From Vulcanimicrobium sp035943995 (GTDB lineage Bacteria > Vulcanimicrobiota > Vulcanimicrobiia > Vulcanimicrobiales > Vulcanimicrobiaceae): 64,000 nucleotides of DNA. Positions 32,396-40,778 of this stretch are shown here, in pieces. The position numbers were made by a program, and so were the translations under genes. Location: NCBI GenBank assembly GCA_035943995.1, contig DASZBS010000024.1, forward strand, positions 6,244-70,243. Direction: 5' to 3'. The stretch's first letter is position 1. Every line of letters starts with the position of its first letter. The notes beneath the pieces were generated by a model. The model saw only the letters and a program-made list of their open reading frames with translations. It was not told the DNA's origin and ran no database searches.

Positions 32396-33238
32396 GTGCC
32401 GAACCGGCGCGGCGTTCTCACCGCGTTCGGCGCGCTTGCGCTGAGCAGCTGCGGCGTTGCGCGCCACATCGCGGCGCGGGCGGACCGCGGCCAGGGATGC
32501 ACCGACGTGCCGGTGCCGTCCGCCGCGGGGGTGCACGTGCTGCGCGGCGTGATCCCCACCCGCCACGTCGCGGGGACGGTGCGTTATGCGATCATCGTAC
32601 CCGATGGCGTGCGCGCGCTGGACCGGGTCACGTACCTGCTGCCCGGTCGCGGCGGCGATGCTGAATCCGCGGTCGCGCTCGGACTCGACGGATTTCTCGC
32701 CGCGTACTTGCGCGGCGGCGGACGCCCGTTCGCGCTCGCGGCGATGGACGCAGGCGAGTCGTACTTTCACCCGCGCGCGTCAGGCGAAGATCGTCTGGCC
32801 ATCGCGACCTTGGAGTTTCCGCGGGTCGTCCGCACCGCGCTCGGCGTGTCTCAACTGCACGAGGCGCTGATGGGCCAGTCAATGGGCGGGTACGGCGCGC
32901 TGCTCGCCGCGGAACGCGAGCCCGCGCGCTATCGCGCCGTCGCCGTTGCCGGCCCCGCGATCTTTCCGTCGTACGACGACGAGCACCGCAGCGTCGGCGA
33001 CGCGTTCGACTCACCTGCGGACTTCGCGCGCTACGACGTCCTCGCGCACGCGAGCGCCCTGAAGGACCTGCCGGTGTGCATCCGCGCGGGCCAGCGCGAT
33101 CCGTTGGTGCCCGGCGTGCGCGCGTTCGCGCGTGCCTGCCCCACCGCGGACGTGCGCATCGAGCCGGGCTGTCACGACGCCGGCTTCTGGCGAGCGAGCG
33201 CGGCGTCGCTGCTCGCGTTCATCGGCACGCATCTGTAG
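32396..33238 (+). CDS. Esterase-D/antigen-85-like alpha/beta hydrolase, lipoprotein
   Basis: 280 aa from a GTG 2 bp after the carB stop. The N-terminus MPNRRGVLTAFGALALSSCG has a twin-arginine-like pair and a lipobox with Cys19, so it is probably a lipoprotein exported by Tat or Sec. The catalytic triad is visible: Ser in LMGQSMGGYGAL, Asp in GQRDPLVPG and His in EPGCHDAGFW. The fold and triad fit the esterase family that includes antigen 85 and feruloyl esterases. The substrate is unknown. Adjacent to carB only by position, with no evident link in function. Confidence 0.87.
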   Translation: MPNRRGVLTAFGALALSSCGVARHIAARADRGQGCTDVPVPSAAGVHVLRGVIPTRHVAGTVRYAIIVPDGVRALDRVTYLLPGRGGDAESAVALGLDGFLAAYLRGGGRPFALAAMDAGESYFHPRASGEDRLAIATLEFPRVVRTALGVSQLHEALMGQSMGGYGALLAAEREPARYRAVAVAGPAIFPSYDDEHRSVGDAFDSPADFARYDVLAHASALKDLPVCIRAGQRDPLVPGVRAFARACPTADVRIEPGCHDAGFWRASAASLLAFIGTHL

Positions 33239-33241
33239 GCG

Positions 33242-35089
33242 CTATGCGATCGCGCCCGGCTCCGACGCGCCGCCGGTCGCCGCCGCCACGTCCTGTTTTC
33301 CGCGGCGCTGGTCGGCCGGCTTCGAGTCGGCTGCGAGGTTGTACGCGGTGTTGACGAGCCCGACGTGCGAGAACGCTTGCGGGAAATTGCCGACCAGCCG
33401 TTTTCCTTCGACGTCGTATTCTTCCGACAGCAGGCCGACGTCGTTCGCGGTGCCGATCAGCCGCTCGAACAGCGCGCGCGCGTCCTTGCGCCGTTTCTGC
33501 AGCACGTAGTTGTCGGCGAGCCAGAACCCGCACGCGTAGAATGCGCCCTCGCCCGGCGGCAGACCGTCGGTGTCGATGTTCGGCTGCGTGTAGCGCTTCA
33601 CGAAGCCGTCGACGAGCAGCTCGCGCTCGACCGCCGCGACGGTGCCCACGACGCGCGGGTCGTCGGGCGGCAGAAAGCCGACGAGCGGGATCAAGAGCGT
33701 CGACGCGTCGATCTCCTCGGAGCCGTACGACTGCGTGAAGGTCTTGCGCCTGGGGTCGTACCCTTGCGCGCAGACCTCGTCGTGGATCTGGTTGCGCAGC
33801 GCGCGCCAGCGGTCGGCCGGGCCGTCGAGCCCGAACTTCTCGATCGCGCAGATCGCACGGTCGAGCGCGACCCACGCGAGCACTTTGGAGTGCACGAACG
33901 GACGGCACGGTCCGCGAACTTCCCAGAGACCGCGATCGTCTTCGGACCACCGCTTCTCGACCGCTTCCACCACGGCGCTCATCAGCGACCACTCGTCGGT
34001 ATCGGGTGGAAGGCCCGCGCGATGCGCCTGGTACATCACGTCCGCGACCTCGCCGTAGACGTCGAGCTGTAGCTGCTCCGCGGCGGCGTTGCCGATGCGC
34101 ACCGGCTTGGAGCCGGCGTAGCCGCGCAGCCACGGCGCCTCGAACTCCGGCAGCCTGCGTTCGCCGCGCAGCCCGTAGAGGATCTGGATCTGGTCCGGGT
34201 TGCCGGCGACCGCGCGCAGCAGCCACGCTCGCCACGCGAACGCCTCTTCCTCATAGCCTGCGTTCAGCAGTGCGACGAGCACGAACGTCGCGTCGCGCAG
34301 CCAGCAATAGCGGTAGTCCCAGTTGCGCACGCCGCCGAGCAGCTCGGGGAGCGAGGTCGTCGGCGCGGCGAGAACCGCGCCGGTGCGCGCGTCGGTGAGC
34401 GCCTTGAGCGTGAGCAGCGAGCGTACCACGACGTCGCGCCAGGGCCCCTCGTAGCGGCACGTGCGCGCCCATTCGCGCCAGAACACGTCGGTGCGCCGCA
34501 GCGCGGTGACCACGTCGGACGGCCCGGGCTGCTCCTCGTACGACGGGAAGTACGCCATCTCGAACCCGACCCGCTCGCCCGGCCCCACCCAGAACTCGGC
34601 GACGGTCGAGAGGTCCTGGCCGCGCAGCTCGACGTCGGAGTAGAGCGCGAGCGCGTCCGGCCCGGCGACCGCGACGACCGTGCCGGACGAGCGGTGGATC
34701 CACGGCACGATCTGGCCGTAGTCGAACCGGATCCGCATCGACGAGCGCATCGCCACGCGGCCGGCCTCGCCGGTCACCAGCCGCAGAAGGCGCGGGGTTA
34801 CGCTCCCCGCGAGCATGGCGTCCACCACCCGCACGCGGCCGCCGCCTTCGAGCTCGTACACGGTCTCGAGGACCATGCTGTCCTCGCGGTACGCGCGCTT
34901 GATCGCGAGCGCGTGGCCTTGGGGCGCCAGGCTCCACGTGCCGTTCTCCTCGTCGCCGACCAGCGCGGCGAAGCACGCGCCGGAGTCGAAGCGCGGGAGA
35001 CACAGCCAGTCGATCGAGCCGTCGCGGGACACGAGCGCCGCCGTACGGGTGTCGCCGATGAGCGCGTAGTCTTCGATCGGTTTGGACAT
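33242..35089 (-). CDS. GH15 glucoamylase/trehalase-like glycoside hydrolase
   Basis: 615 aa from the ATG at 35089; the open frame upstream to 36334 is antisense to the ABC binding-protein gene. It starts with PIEDYALIGDTRTAALVSRD then GSIDWLCLPRFDS, the opening of bacterial GH15 proteins with the N-terminal beta-sandwich (about 1-215). The (alpha/alpha)6 catalytic barrel follows: VRNWDYRYCWLRDATF at 254-269, RIGNAAAEQLQLDVYGEVAD with the catalytic acid region, and GEGAFYACGFWLADNY with the base. Members hydrolyse trehalose or alpha-glucans; which one cannot be told here. No signal peptide, so cytoplasmic. Confidence 0.94.
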   Translation of the reverse strand: MSKPIEDYALIGDTRTAALVSRDGSIDWLCLPRFDSGACFAALVGDEENGTWSLAPQGHALAIKRAYREDSMVLETVYELEGGGRVRVVDAMLAGSVTPRLLRLVTGEAGRVAMRSSMRIRFDYGQIVPWIHRSSGTVVAVAGPDALALYSDVELRGQDLSTVAEFWVGPGERVGFEMAYFPSYEEQPGPSDVVTALRRTDVFWREWARTCRYEGPWRDVVVRSLLTLKALTDARTGAVLAAPTTSLPELLGGVRNWDYRYCWLRDATFVLVALLNAGYEEEAFAWRAWLLRAVAGNPDQIQILYGLRGERRLPEFEAPWLRGYAGSKPVRIGNAAAEQLQLDVYGEVADVMYQAHRAGLPPDTDEWSLMSAVVEAVEKRWSEDDRGLWEVRGPCRPFVHSKVLAWVALDRAICAIEKFGLDGPADRWRALRNQIHDEVCAQGYDPRRKTFTQSYGSEEIDASTLLIPLVGFLPPDDPRVVGTVAAVERELLVDGFVKRYTQPNIDTDGLPPGEGAFYACGFWLADNYVLQKRRKDARALFERLIGTANDVGLLSEEYDVEGKRLVGNFPQAFSHVGLVNTAYNLAADSKPADQRRGKQDVAAATGGASEPGAIA

Positions 35090-35200
35090 CGTCGTACGGT
35101 CGTTCCCCGCCAAGCCGCGATTCGTTCGGCCGCCCGAAGGAACGCCGACCGCGGCGCGTAACGTCCGACCAACTCTCGCCCCGCCTACGAGGTCGGTCCG

Positions 35201-36418
35201 ATGCGTATTTCCCGTTCCCTTCCGGCGCTGCTCGCCGTCGCGATGCTCGGTACGTCGTTCGTCGCGCCGCCTGCGACCGCGGCCGAAGGCCCCATCAAGA
35301 TCGCCGTCATCACCGACATGTCCGGCGTCTACGCCGCGCTTGCCGGCCCGGGCGCGGTCGAGGCCACCAAGATGGCAGTCGAAGACTTTGGCGGGAAAGT
35401 CCTCGGCCGGACCGTCGAGGTCGTCGCGATCGATCATCGCAACAACGCCAACGACGCGTCGATCAAGGCGCGCGAGGCGTACGACAGCGGCGCCGAGCTC
35501 GCGCTCGACATGACCAACTCCGCCGTCGCGCTCGCCGTCGCCGGGGTCGCGAAGGACAAGAAGAAGCTCGCGATCGTGACGGGCGGAGCGTCGTCGGCGC
35601 TCACCGGTGCGCAGTGCAACCGCTACACGTATCATTACGCGTACGACACGTACGCGCTCGCGGCGTCGACCGGCGTGAACATCGCGGCGGGTTCGGGCGG
35701 TAAGACGTGGTACGCGCTCGTTCCCAACTACGCGTTCGGGACGCAAATGCTCGCGGACTTCACGGCGGCGATCGGGCGCAAGGACGGCAAGATCCAAAAA
35801 GCCGACCTGTATCCGTTCCCCGCGACGACCGACTTCTCGTCGTACCTCTTGTCGGCGAAGAACTCCGGCGCCCAGGTGCTCGGCCTGTTCAACGCCGGCG
35901 CCGACACGGTGAACTCGATGAAGCAAGCCAAACAATTCGGCGTCGACAAGGCGATGAAGATCGCGGTCGGCCTGCTGTTCCTCAGCGACGTCGACGCGCT
36001 GCCCGACGTGTTCGCGGGCTCGCGCATCACGACGTCGTGGTACTGGAACGAAGACGCCGCGGCGCGCAAGTGGGCCGACAAGTACGCGAAGCGCATGCAC
36101 GGTTTGCGCCCGACCGACATCCAGGCGTCGGACTACTCCGCTGCCACGCAGTGGCTCAATGCGGTCAAAGCCGTCGGCAGCGTCGAGGGCGACAAGGTGC
36201 AGGGCTATCTCGACAACCGTCAGTTCAGCGACTTCTACGCCAAAGGCGGTGAGTGGCGCGGGCGCGACCACCGCGTGATCCACGAGATGTACGTCGTCGA
36301 CGTGCTGCCGAAGGAACAAGTGAAGGAGCCGCACGCGTGGTTCAAGATCGTGCAGACGATCCCGCCGGGCCGCGCGTTCCGCCCCGAGTCGGCGTCGGTG
36401 TGCAAGAAGGACTGGTAG
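35201..36418 (+). CDS. ABC transporter substrate-binding protein, branched-chain amino acid type
   Basis: 405 aa with a signal peptide ending at PPATAAEG. The type I periplasmic-binding fold is shown by IKIAVITDMSGVYAALAGPG, AVEDFGGKVLGRTVEVVAID, TGGASSALTGAQCN, WYALVPNYAFGTQM and IQKADLYPFPATTDFSSYL. This branch (with 'KTWYxLxxxYAFG') often binds aromatic or other carboxylates rather than leucine. It is the first gene of the + strand half of an importer (binding protein, livH, livM). The permease gene begins 1 bp after its stop. Confidence 0.93.
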   Translation: MRISRSLPALLAVAMLGTSFVAPPATAAEGPIKIAVITDMSGVYAALAGPGAVEATKMAVEDFGGKVLGRTVEVVAIDHRNNANDASIKAREAYDSGAELALDMTNSAVALAVAGVAKDKKKLAIVTGGASSALTGAQCNRYTYHYAYDTYALAASTGVNIAAGSGGKTWYALVPNYAFGTQMLADFTAAIGRKDGKIQKADLYPFPATTDFSSYLLSAKNSGAQVLGLFNAGADTVNSMKQAKQFGVDKAMKIAVGLLFLSDVDALPDVFAGSRITTSWYWNEDAAARKWADKYAKRMHGLRPTDIQASDYSAATQWLNAVKAVGSVEGDKVQGYLDNRQFSDFYAKGGEWRGRDHRVIHEMYVVDVLPKEQVKEPHAWFKIVQTIPPGRAFRPESASVCKKDW

Positions 36419-36419
36419 T

Positions 36420-37310
36420 CTGAGCCCGGACTATGTCCTCACCCAGACGCTGAACGGCCTCGTCAACGGGGCGTTCTTCGCCCTGTTGGCGCTCGGCCTG
36501 AGCGTCATCTTCGGGATGCTGCGCATCGTGAACTTCGCGCACGGCGCGATGTTCATGCTGGGTGCGTTCGTCGCATATTACGGCGGCCAGTTCATCCACG
36601 TGCCGAACGTGCACCCGTTCTATCCGTCGTTGGTCGTCGCGCCGCTCGTCGTCGGCCTGCTCGGGCTTGTGATCGAGGTCGTGTTCCTGCGCCGGCTGTA
36701 CGGGCTCGACCCGCTGTACGGCCTGCTGTTCACCTTCGCGCTCGTGCTCATCATCGAGGACGCGATGCGGCTCGCGTTCGGCGCGCTGGGCTCGCCGTAC
36801 TCGCCGCCGCCGTCGCTCGCCGGGACCGCGAACCTGGGCTTCGGACCGTTTCCGACCTACCGCCTCTTCGTCATCGTCGTCGCGGTCGTCGTCTGCGCGG
36901 TGGTCTGGTACGTGCTGGAGCGGACGCCGATTGGCGCGCGGATTCGCGCCGCGACCGAAGCGCCGGTGCTCGTGCGCGCGCTCGGCATCGACACGCAGCG
37001 GCTCGTCTCGATCACGTTTGCCGCCGGCGTCGCGCTGGCCGCGCTCGCGGGCGTGCTCGCCGCGCCCAACCAAAACGTCGAGCCCGCCATGGGCGACAAG
37101 ATCATCATCAACACCTTCGCCATCGTCGTGATCGGCGGGCTCGGCTCGATCGGCGGCTCGGTGCTCACCGGGTTCGCGCTCGGCCTGCTGCAAACGCTGG
37201 GCGCCGTCGTCTTCCCCGCCTTCAACGACACGCTGATCTTCCTGCTCATGATCATCGTGCTGCTCGTCCGCCCGAGCGGCCTTTTCGGCAGCCCGGCGTC
37301 CGTGAAATGA
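36420..37310 (+). CDS. livH: Branched-chain-type ABC transporter permease LivH, probable CTG start
   Basis: 296 aa if translation starts at CTG 36420. Upstream codons in frame include no ATG, GTG or TTG, while the next one (TTG 36486) would remove the conserved first-helix segment TQTLNGLVNGAFFALLALGL. An AGAAGGA ribosome site ends 9 bp before the CTG. The rest is standard LivH: GMLRIVNFAHGAMFMLGAF, then VRALGIDTQRLVSITFAAGV and the EAA-like loop, and FAIVVIGGLGSIGGSVLTGF. It forms the membrane channel together with LivM. The stop overlaps the livM start (ATGA). Confidence 0.88.
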   Translation: MSPDYVLTQTLNGLVNGAFFALLALGLSVIFGMLRIVNFAHGAMFMLGAFVAYYGGQFIHVPNVHPFYPSLVVAPLVVGLLGLVIEVVFLRRLYGLDPLYGLLFTFALVLIIEDAMRLAFGALGSPYSPPPSLAGTANLGFGPFPTYRLFVIVVAVVVCAVVWYVLERTPIGARIRAATEAPVLVRALGIDTQRLVSITFAAGVALAALAGVLAAPNQNVEPAMGDKIIINTFAIVVIGGLGSIGGSVLTGFALGLLQTLGAVVFPAFNDTLIFLLMIIVLLVRPSGLFGSPASVK

Positions 37311-38260
37311 CGACGTCGCTGCTGGGGACGCGCCGCGGTGCGATCGTCGCCGCGGTGCTCCTGCTCATCGCGCTCGTGCTGCCGAAGGTCGTCTATCCCG
37401 TGCTCGCGATCGACATCGTCGCGTACGCGCTGTTCGCCGTCGCGTTCGACCTGCTGCTGGGCTTCACGGGGCTGCTGTCGTTCGGGCACGCGATGTTCTG
37501 GGGCGGTGCGGCATACGTCTCGACGATCTTGATGGCGAAGGCGCACGTGCCGTTCCCGCTCGCCGTGCTCGCGGCCATCGCGTACGCGGCGGTCCTCGCG
37601 CTGGTCGTCGGCGTGATCGCGATCCGGCGGCAAGGCATCTACTTCGCGATGATCACGCTCGCGCTGGCGCAGCTCCAGTATTTCTTCGCCTATCAGCTCG
37701 GCGACTGGACCGGCGGCGAGAACGGCGTGCAGCTCAACGGCCGCGGGACCTTGTTCGGCATCTCGCTCGAAAACGACGTCGCGTTCTACTACGCCGTGCT
37801 GGTCATCGCGGCGCTCGGGACGTATCTGGTCGTGCGCGTCGTGCGCTCGCCGTTCGGCGCGGTGCTCGGCGCGATGCGCGAGAACGAGCAGCGCGCGGTC
37901 GCGCTCGGTTTCCGCGTCGACCGCTACAAGCTCGTCGCGTTCGTGCTGTCGGGGACGCTCGCCGGCGTGGCTGGCGTGCTGTTCGCCGTCGGCAACCGGC
38001 TCTCAGGGCTCGACGGCGTCGACTGGCACACCAGCGGCAAGGTCGTCATGATGTCGATCCTGGGCGGGATCGGGACGGTGTTCGGGCCGATCGCCGGCGC
38101 CGGCATCTTCGAATCGCTCGACTACTTCGTCTCGAAGACCGCCATCGGCGACAAGACCAACATCGTGATGGGGACGATCTTCGCGCTGTGCGTGCTGCTG
38201 TTCCGGCGCGGAATCATCGGCGAGCTGCTGGCGCTGCGCACGAAGCGCGCGAAGCCCTAG
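37307..38260 (+). CDS. livM: Branched-chain-type ABC transporter permease LivM
   Basis: 317 aa; the ATG overlaps the livH stop. Typical features are FDLLLGFTGLLSFGHAMFWG in helix 3-4, VIAIRRQGIYFAMITLALAQ, GAMRENEQRAVALGFRVDRY (cytoplasmic EAA loop contacting the ATPases) and MMSILGGIGTVFGPIAGAG. Around 9-10 membrane segments. The matching ATPases livG and livF are not downstream but on the opposite strand at 40086-41530, 1.8 kb away. Confidence 0.94.
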   Translation: MTTSLLGTRRGAIVAAVLLLIALVLPKVVYPVLAIDIVAYALFAVAFDLLLGFTGLLSFGHAMFWGGAAYVSTILMAKAHVPFPLAVLAAIAYAAVLALVVGVIAIRRQGIYFAMITLALAQLQYFFAYQLGDWTGGENGVQLNGRGTLFGISLENDVAFYYAVLVIAALGTYLVVRVVRSPFGAVLGAMRENEQRAVALGFRVDRYKLVAFVLSGTLAGVAGVLFAVGNRLSGLDGVDWHTSGKVVMMSILGGIGTVFGPIAGAGIFESLDYFVSKTAIGDKTNIVMGTIFALCVLLFRRGIIGELLALRTKRAKP

Positions 38261-38275
38261 CGCGGCGTTTCGCGC

Positions 38276-39106
38276 GTGTTCGTCACCGCGTTCCGCCGCC
38301 GGCGCGGCGCGAAGACCGACGACGCGTTTCCCTGGACCGTCCCCGCGTTGCGCAACTTGTGCGAGCTGCGCTTCGACGCGCCCGTCACGTTCCTCATGGG
38401 CGAGAACGGCTGCGGGAAGTCGACGCTGCTCGAAGCGCTCGCCGTCGCGACGGATGCAGCCGCGGCCGGCGCGGAGGGCGTCGACGTGGATGCGACGCTC
38501 GCGGGCGCCCGGCGCCTGGCCGCCGCGTTCGAACCGGAGGAGCGCGGCCGGCCGCGCGTGCGCGCGTTCTTTCGCGCGGAGGACGCGTTCGGGTTCACCA
38601 AGCGCATCGAGCGCGAGATCCACGAGATCGAAGGCCAGGCGGACGCGATGCTGGACGACGAGAACGCGAGCGAGTACCGCCGCCGTCTGGGCGCGAACAT
38701 CGTCCGCAGCGCGAGCTGGGTGTACGTGCGCAAGTACGGCGCCGACCCGCACGCGCGCTCGCACGGCGAGACGTTCTTGGGCATCCTGCGCGGCCAGCTC
38801 GTACGAAACAGCCTCTACCTGCTCGACGAACCCGAGACGCCGCTGTCGCCGACGCGCGTGCTCACGCTGCTCACCATCCTGCTCGACGCGGTGAAGCGGG
38901 GCTCGCAGTTCGTCATCGCGACGCACTCGCCGATCCTGGCGGCCTTCCCCGGCGCGTCGATCCGCGTCTTTGACGGCGACCGCATCGTGGAAACGCCGTA
39001 CGAAGAATTGGAGCACGTCCGCATCACGCGCGATTTCCTGAACGCGCCGGGCAGGTATCTCCGCTATCTGACCCGCGCGCCTGAAGAGATAGACGGTGAG
39101 CCTTAG
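38276..39106 (+). CDS. AAA ATPase with RecF/ABC-type head domain
   Basis: 276 aa from a GTG 15 bp after livM. Walker A GENGCGKST (42-50) follows LRFDAPVTFLM, and the Walker B region is YLLDEPETPLSP with a downstream switch His in VIATHSPILAAFPGA. This is the 'predicted ATPase' family of about 250 aa with a single ABC-like head and no coiled coil, related to the OLD/RecF group. It is not an importer ATPase: it lacks the LSGGQ signature in normal form (SHGETFLGILRGQL stands in its place). Its link to the importer genes is positional only. Confidence 0.85.
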   Translation: MFVTAFRRRRGAKTDDAFPWTVPALRNLCELRFDAPVTFLMGENGCGKSTLLEALAVATDAAAAGAEGVDVDATLAGARRLAAAFEPEERGRPRVRAFFRAEDAFGFTKRIEREIHEIEGQADAMLDDENASEYRRRLGANIVRSASWVYVRKYGADPHARSHGETFLGILRGQLVRNSLYLLDEPETPLSPTRVLTLLTILLDAVKRGSQFVIATHSPILAAFPGASIRVFDGDRIVETPYEELEHVRITRDFLNAPGRYLRYLTRAPEEIDGEP

Positions 39107-39258
39107 GCCAAAGCGAACGTCATGCGGGAAGCCGGCGCCGACCCGAAAACCGTGGTTACCTCGATCGCCGGAATTCTGTCGACGGTCACCCGTCGCGCCC
39201 TCCCGAGATTTCGTCCCGGGGTGTAGGTCTGGCTGATCTCCACGCGTCGTTCGCTCAT
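39103..39258 (-). CDS. Possible small protein (51 aa)
   Basis: An open frame of 52 codons from the ATG at 39258 to TAA at 39103, overlapping the AAA gene by 4 bp. It reads SERRVEISQTYTPGRNLGRA near the start and VTTVFGSAPASRMTFALA at the end. The codon choice looks like that of the neighbours. A weak GGGG ribosome site sits about 6 bp upstream. It fills an otherwise empty 224-bp gap. No family is recognised, and it may be chance. Confidence 0.4.
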   Translation of the reverse strand: MSERRVEISQTYTPGRNLGRARRVTVDRIPAIEVTTVFGSAPASRMTFALA

Positions 39259-39330
39259 GACGGCCCCATCATAACGCATGAACCGTGACGACGATATACC
39301 GAAGTAGCGGTCCGCGGCTAGGGCGCGAAG

Positions 39331-40089
39331 CTACTTCGTTCCGTCTTGGGGCCAGAAGCCGAATAGTGCGCGGCCTGGTTCGAGGTCCCAGAAGCGGGTT
39401 GCGTTGTCGCCCACGCCGTAGATGACCGCGTACGGGACGTCGCGGGCGATGATCGCGCGGACCAGGCGTGCGAAGTCGCGTTGGGACATCCATGTGGCCG
39501 CGTAGCGCGCGAACTTTTGCTGCTCGGTAAGCGGCAGCCAGTCAGAGCTTTGCGCCACGCTCGGATCGCGCGGGTCGTCTTGCGGCGTGATCGATCCGAT
39601 GCGCACGCACGTCACCTGCAGGCCGTAGTTGTCGCTATAGTAGCGGCCCAGCGTTTCGCCGAAGGCTTTCCACACGCCGTACAGCGAGTCGGGGCGGTAC
39701 GGCGTGTCCGTGCGCACGACCAGGCCGAAGCCGGGCTCGTAGATCGCCGGGACGTTCTCGACCTCGTGCATCCCGACCGCGTGGTTCGAGCTCGCGAAGA
39801 TCACGCGCTTGACGCCTGCGCGCCGCGCCGCTTCGAACGCCGCGTACGTCCCGCCGATGTTCGGTCCCGCGACGTCCGCCCACGACGCCTCAACGCTCAC
39901 GACGCCCGCCAAGTGGATCACGGTCTCGCAGTCCGCGAAGGCGCGTTCCAGCGCATCGACGTCCTGTACGTCGGCGATCACGTCGGCGTCGTGCAGATCG
40001 ATGCGCACGACGTTGTGATCGCGCGCGAGATCCGCGCACAGCGACTTGCCGATCGTGCCGGCGGCGCCGGTGACCGCGATCTTCGTCAC
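39331..40089 (-). CDS. NAD-dependent epimerase/dehydratase, uronate-dehydrogenase-like
   Basis: 252 aa, extended SDR. The dinucleotide motif GAAGTIG is at residues 8-14, Asp at the end of the second strand (RIDLHDADV) favours NAD over NADP, and the catalytic Ser100/101 (FASSNH) and Tyr137-x3-Lys141 (SLYGVWK) are present. The HAVGMHE and MSQRDFARL phrases resemble uronate dehydrogenases, which oxidise glucuronate/galacturonate. The start overlaps the livF stop (ATGA), so it is the third gene of the livG-livF-SDR unit. That hints that the importer substrate could be a sugar acid or another carboxylate. Confidence 0.87.
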   Translation of the reverse strand: MTKIAVTGAAGTIGKSLCADLARDHNVVRIDLHDADVIADVQDVDALERAFADCETVIHLAGVVSVEASWADVAGPNIGGTYAAFEAARRAGVKRVIFASSNHAVGMHEVENVPAIYEPGFGLVVRTDTPYRPDSLYGVWKAFGETLGRYYSDNYGLQVTCVRIGSITPQDDPRDPSVAQSSDWLPLTEQQKFARYAATWMSQRDFARLVRAIIARDVPYAVIYGVGDNATRFWDLEPGRALFGFWPQDGTK

Positions 40090-40778
40090 ACGCCGAGCAT
40101 GTCGAGGAGCTCGCGCTCGCGTGCGATCACCTCGCTGTTTTCCAGCGTCTGCGCGACCTGGCCGTGCACGATGATGTGATGGCGGTCGGCGACGCCCGTC
40201 GCGAAGCGCACGTTCTGCTCGACCAGCAGCACCGTGATGCCCTCGGACTTCATCGCGCGAATCAGCTCACCGATGCGATCGACGATCACGGGCGCGAGCC
40301 CTTCGGTGGGCTCGTCGAGCAGTACCGTTCGCGCGCCGGAGCGCAGCACGCGCGCGATCGCAAGCATCTGCTGCTCGCCGCCCGAGAGCGTCGTGCCGGC
40401 GGCTTTCGCGCGTTCCTTGAGGTTCGGAAACTCCGCGAAGATGCGGTCGACGGTCCAGCCCTTGTCGCCGACGATCGGCGCGAGCGTCAGGTTCTCGTAC
40501 ACGCTGAGCGTTGCGAGGATGCCGCGCTCTTCGGGCACGTAGCCCAGGCCGCGCTTGACGATGCGGTCCGACGGCATCCCGGCGATCGACGTGCCGTCGA
40601 GCTCGATCGCGCCGGCGCGCGCCGGCAAGATCCCCATGATCGTGCGCAGCGTGGTGGTCTTGCCGACGCCGTTGCGGCCGACCAGCGTCGCGACCTCGCC
40701 GGTTTCCACGCGCAGCGTCATGCCGTGCAGGATGTGCGACTCGCCGTAGTACGCGTGCACGTCGCGCAATTCCAGCAC
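40086..40778 (-). CDS. livF: Branched-chain-type ABC transporter ATPase LivF
   Basis: 230 aa from a GTG that shares one base with the livG stop (TAGTG). The Walker A motif is GRNGVGKTTTLR, signature LSGGEQQMLAIARVL, Walker B TVLLDEPTEGLAP and the H-loop LVEQNVRFA. VPEERGILATLSVYENL is the LivF-specific Q-loop region. It forms the ATPase dimer with LivG and drives the permeases encoded on the other strand. Confidence 0.95.
   Translation of the reverse strand: MLELRDVHAYYGESHILHGMTLRVETGEVATLVGRNGVGKTTTLRTIMGILPARAGAIELDGTSIAGMPSDRIVKRGLGYVPEERGILATLSVYENLTLAPIVGDKGWTVDRIFAEFPNLKERAKAAGTTLSGGEQQMLAIARVLRSGARTVLLDEPTEGLAPVIVDRIGELIRAMKSEGITVLLVEQNVRFATGVADRHHIIVHGQVAQTLENSEVIARERELLDMLGV

Noticed and set aside
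35090..36334. N-terminal extension of the GH15 frame to 1030 codons
   Set aside because: The extension lies antisense to the ABC binding-protein gene; the family start is clear at 35089.
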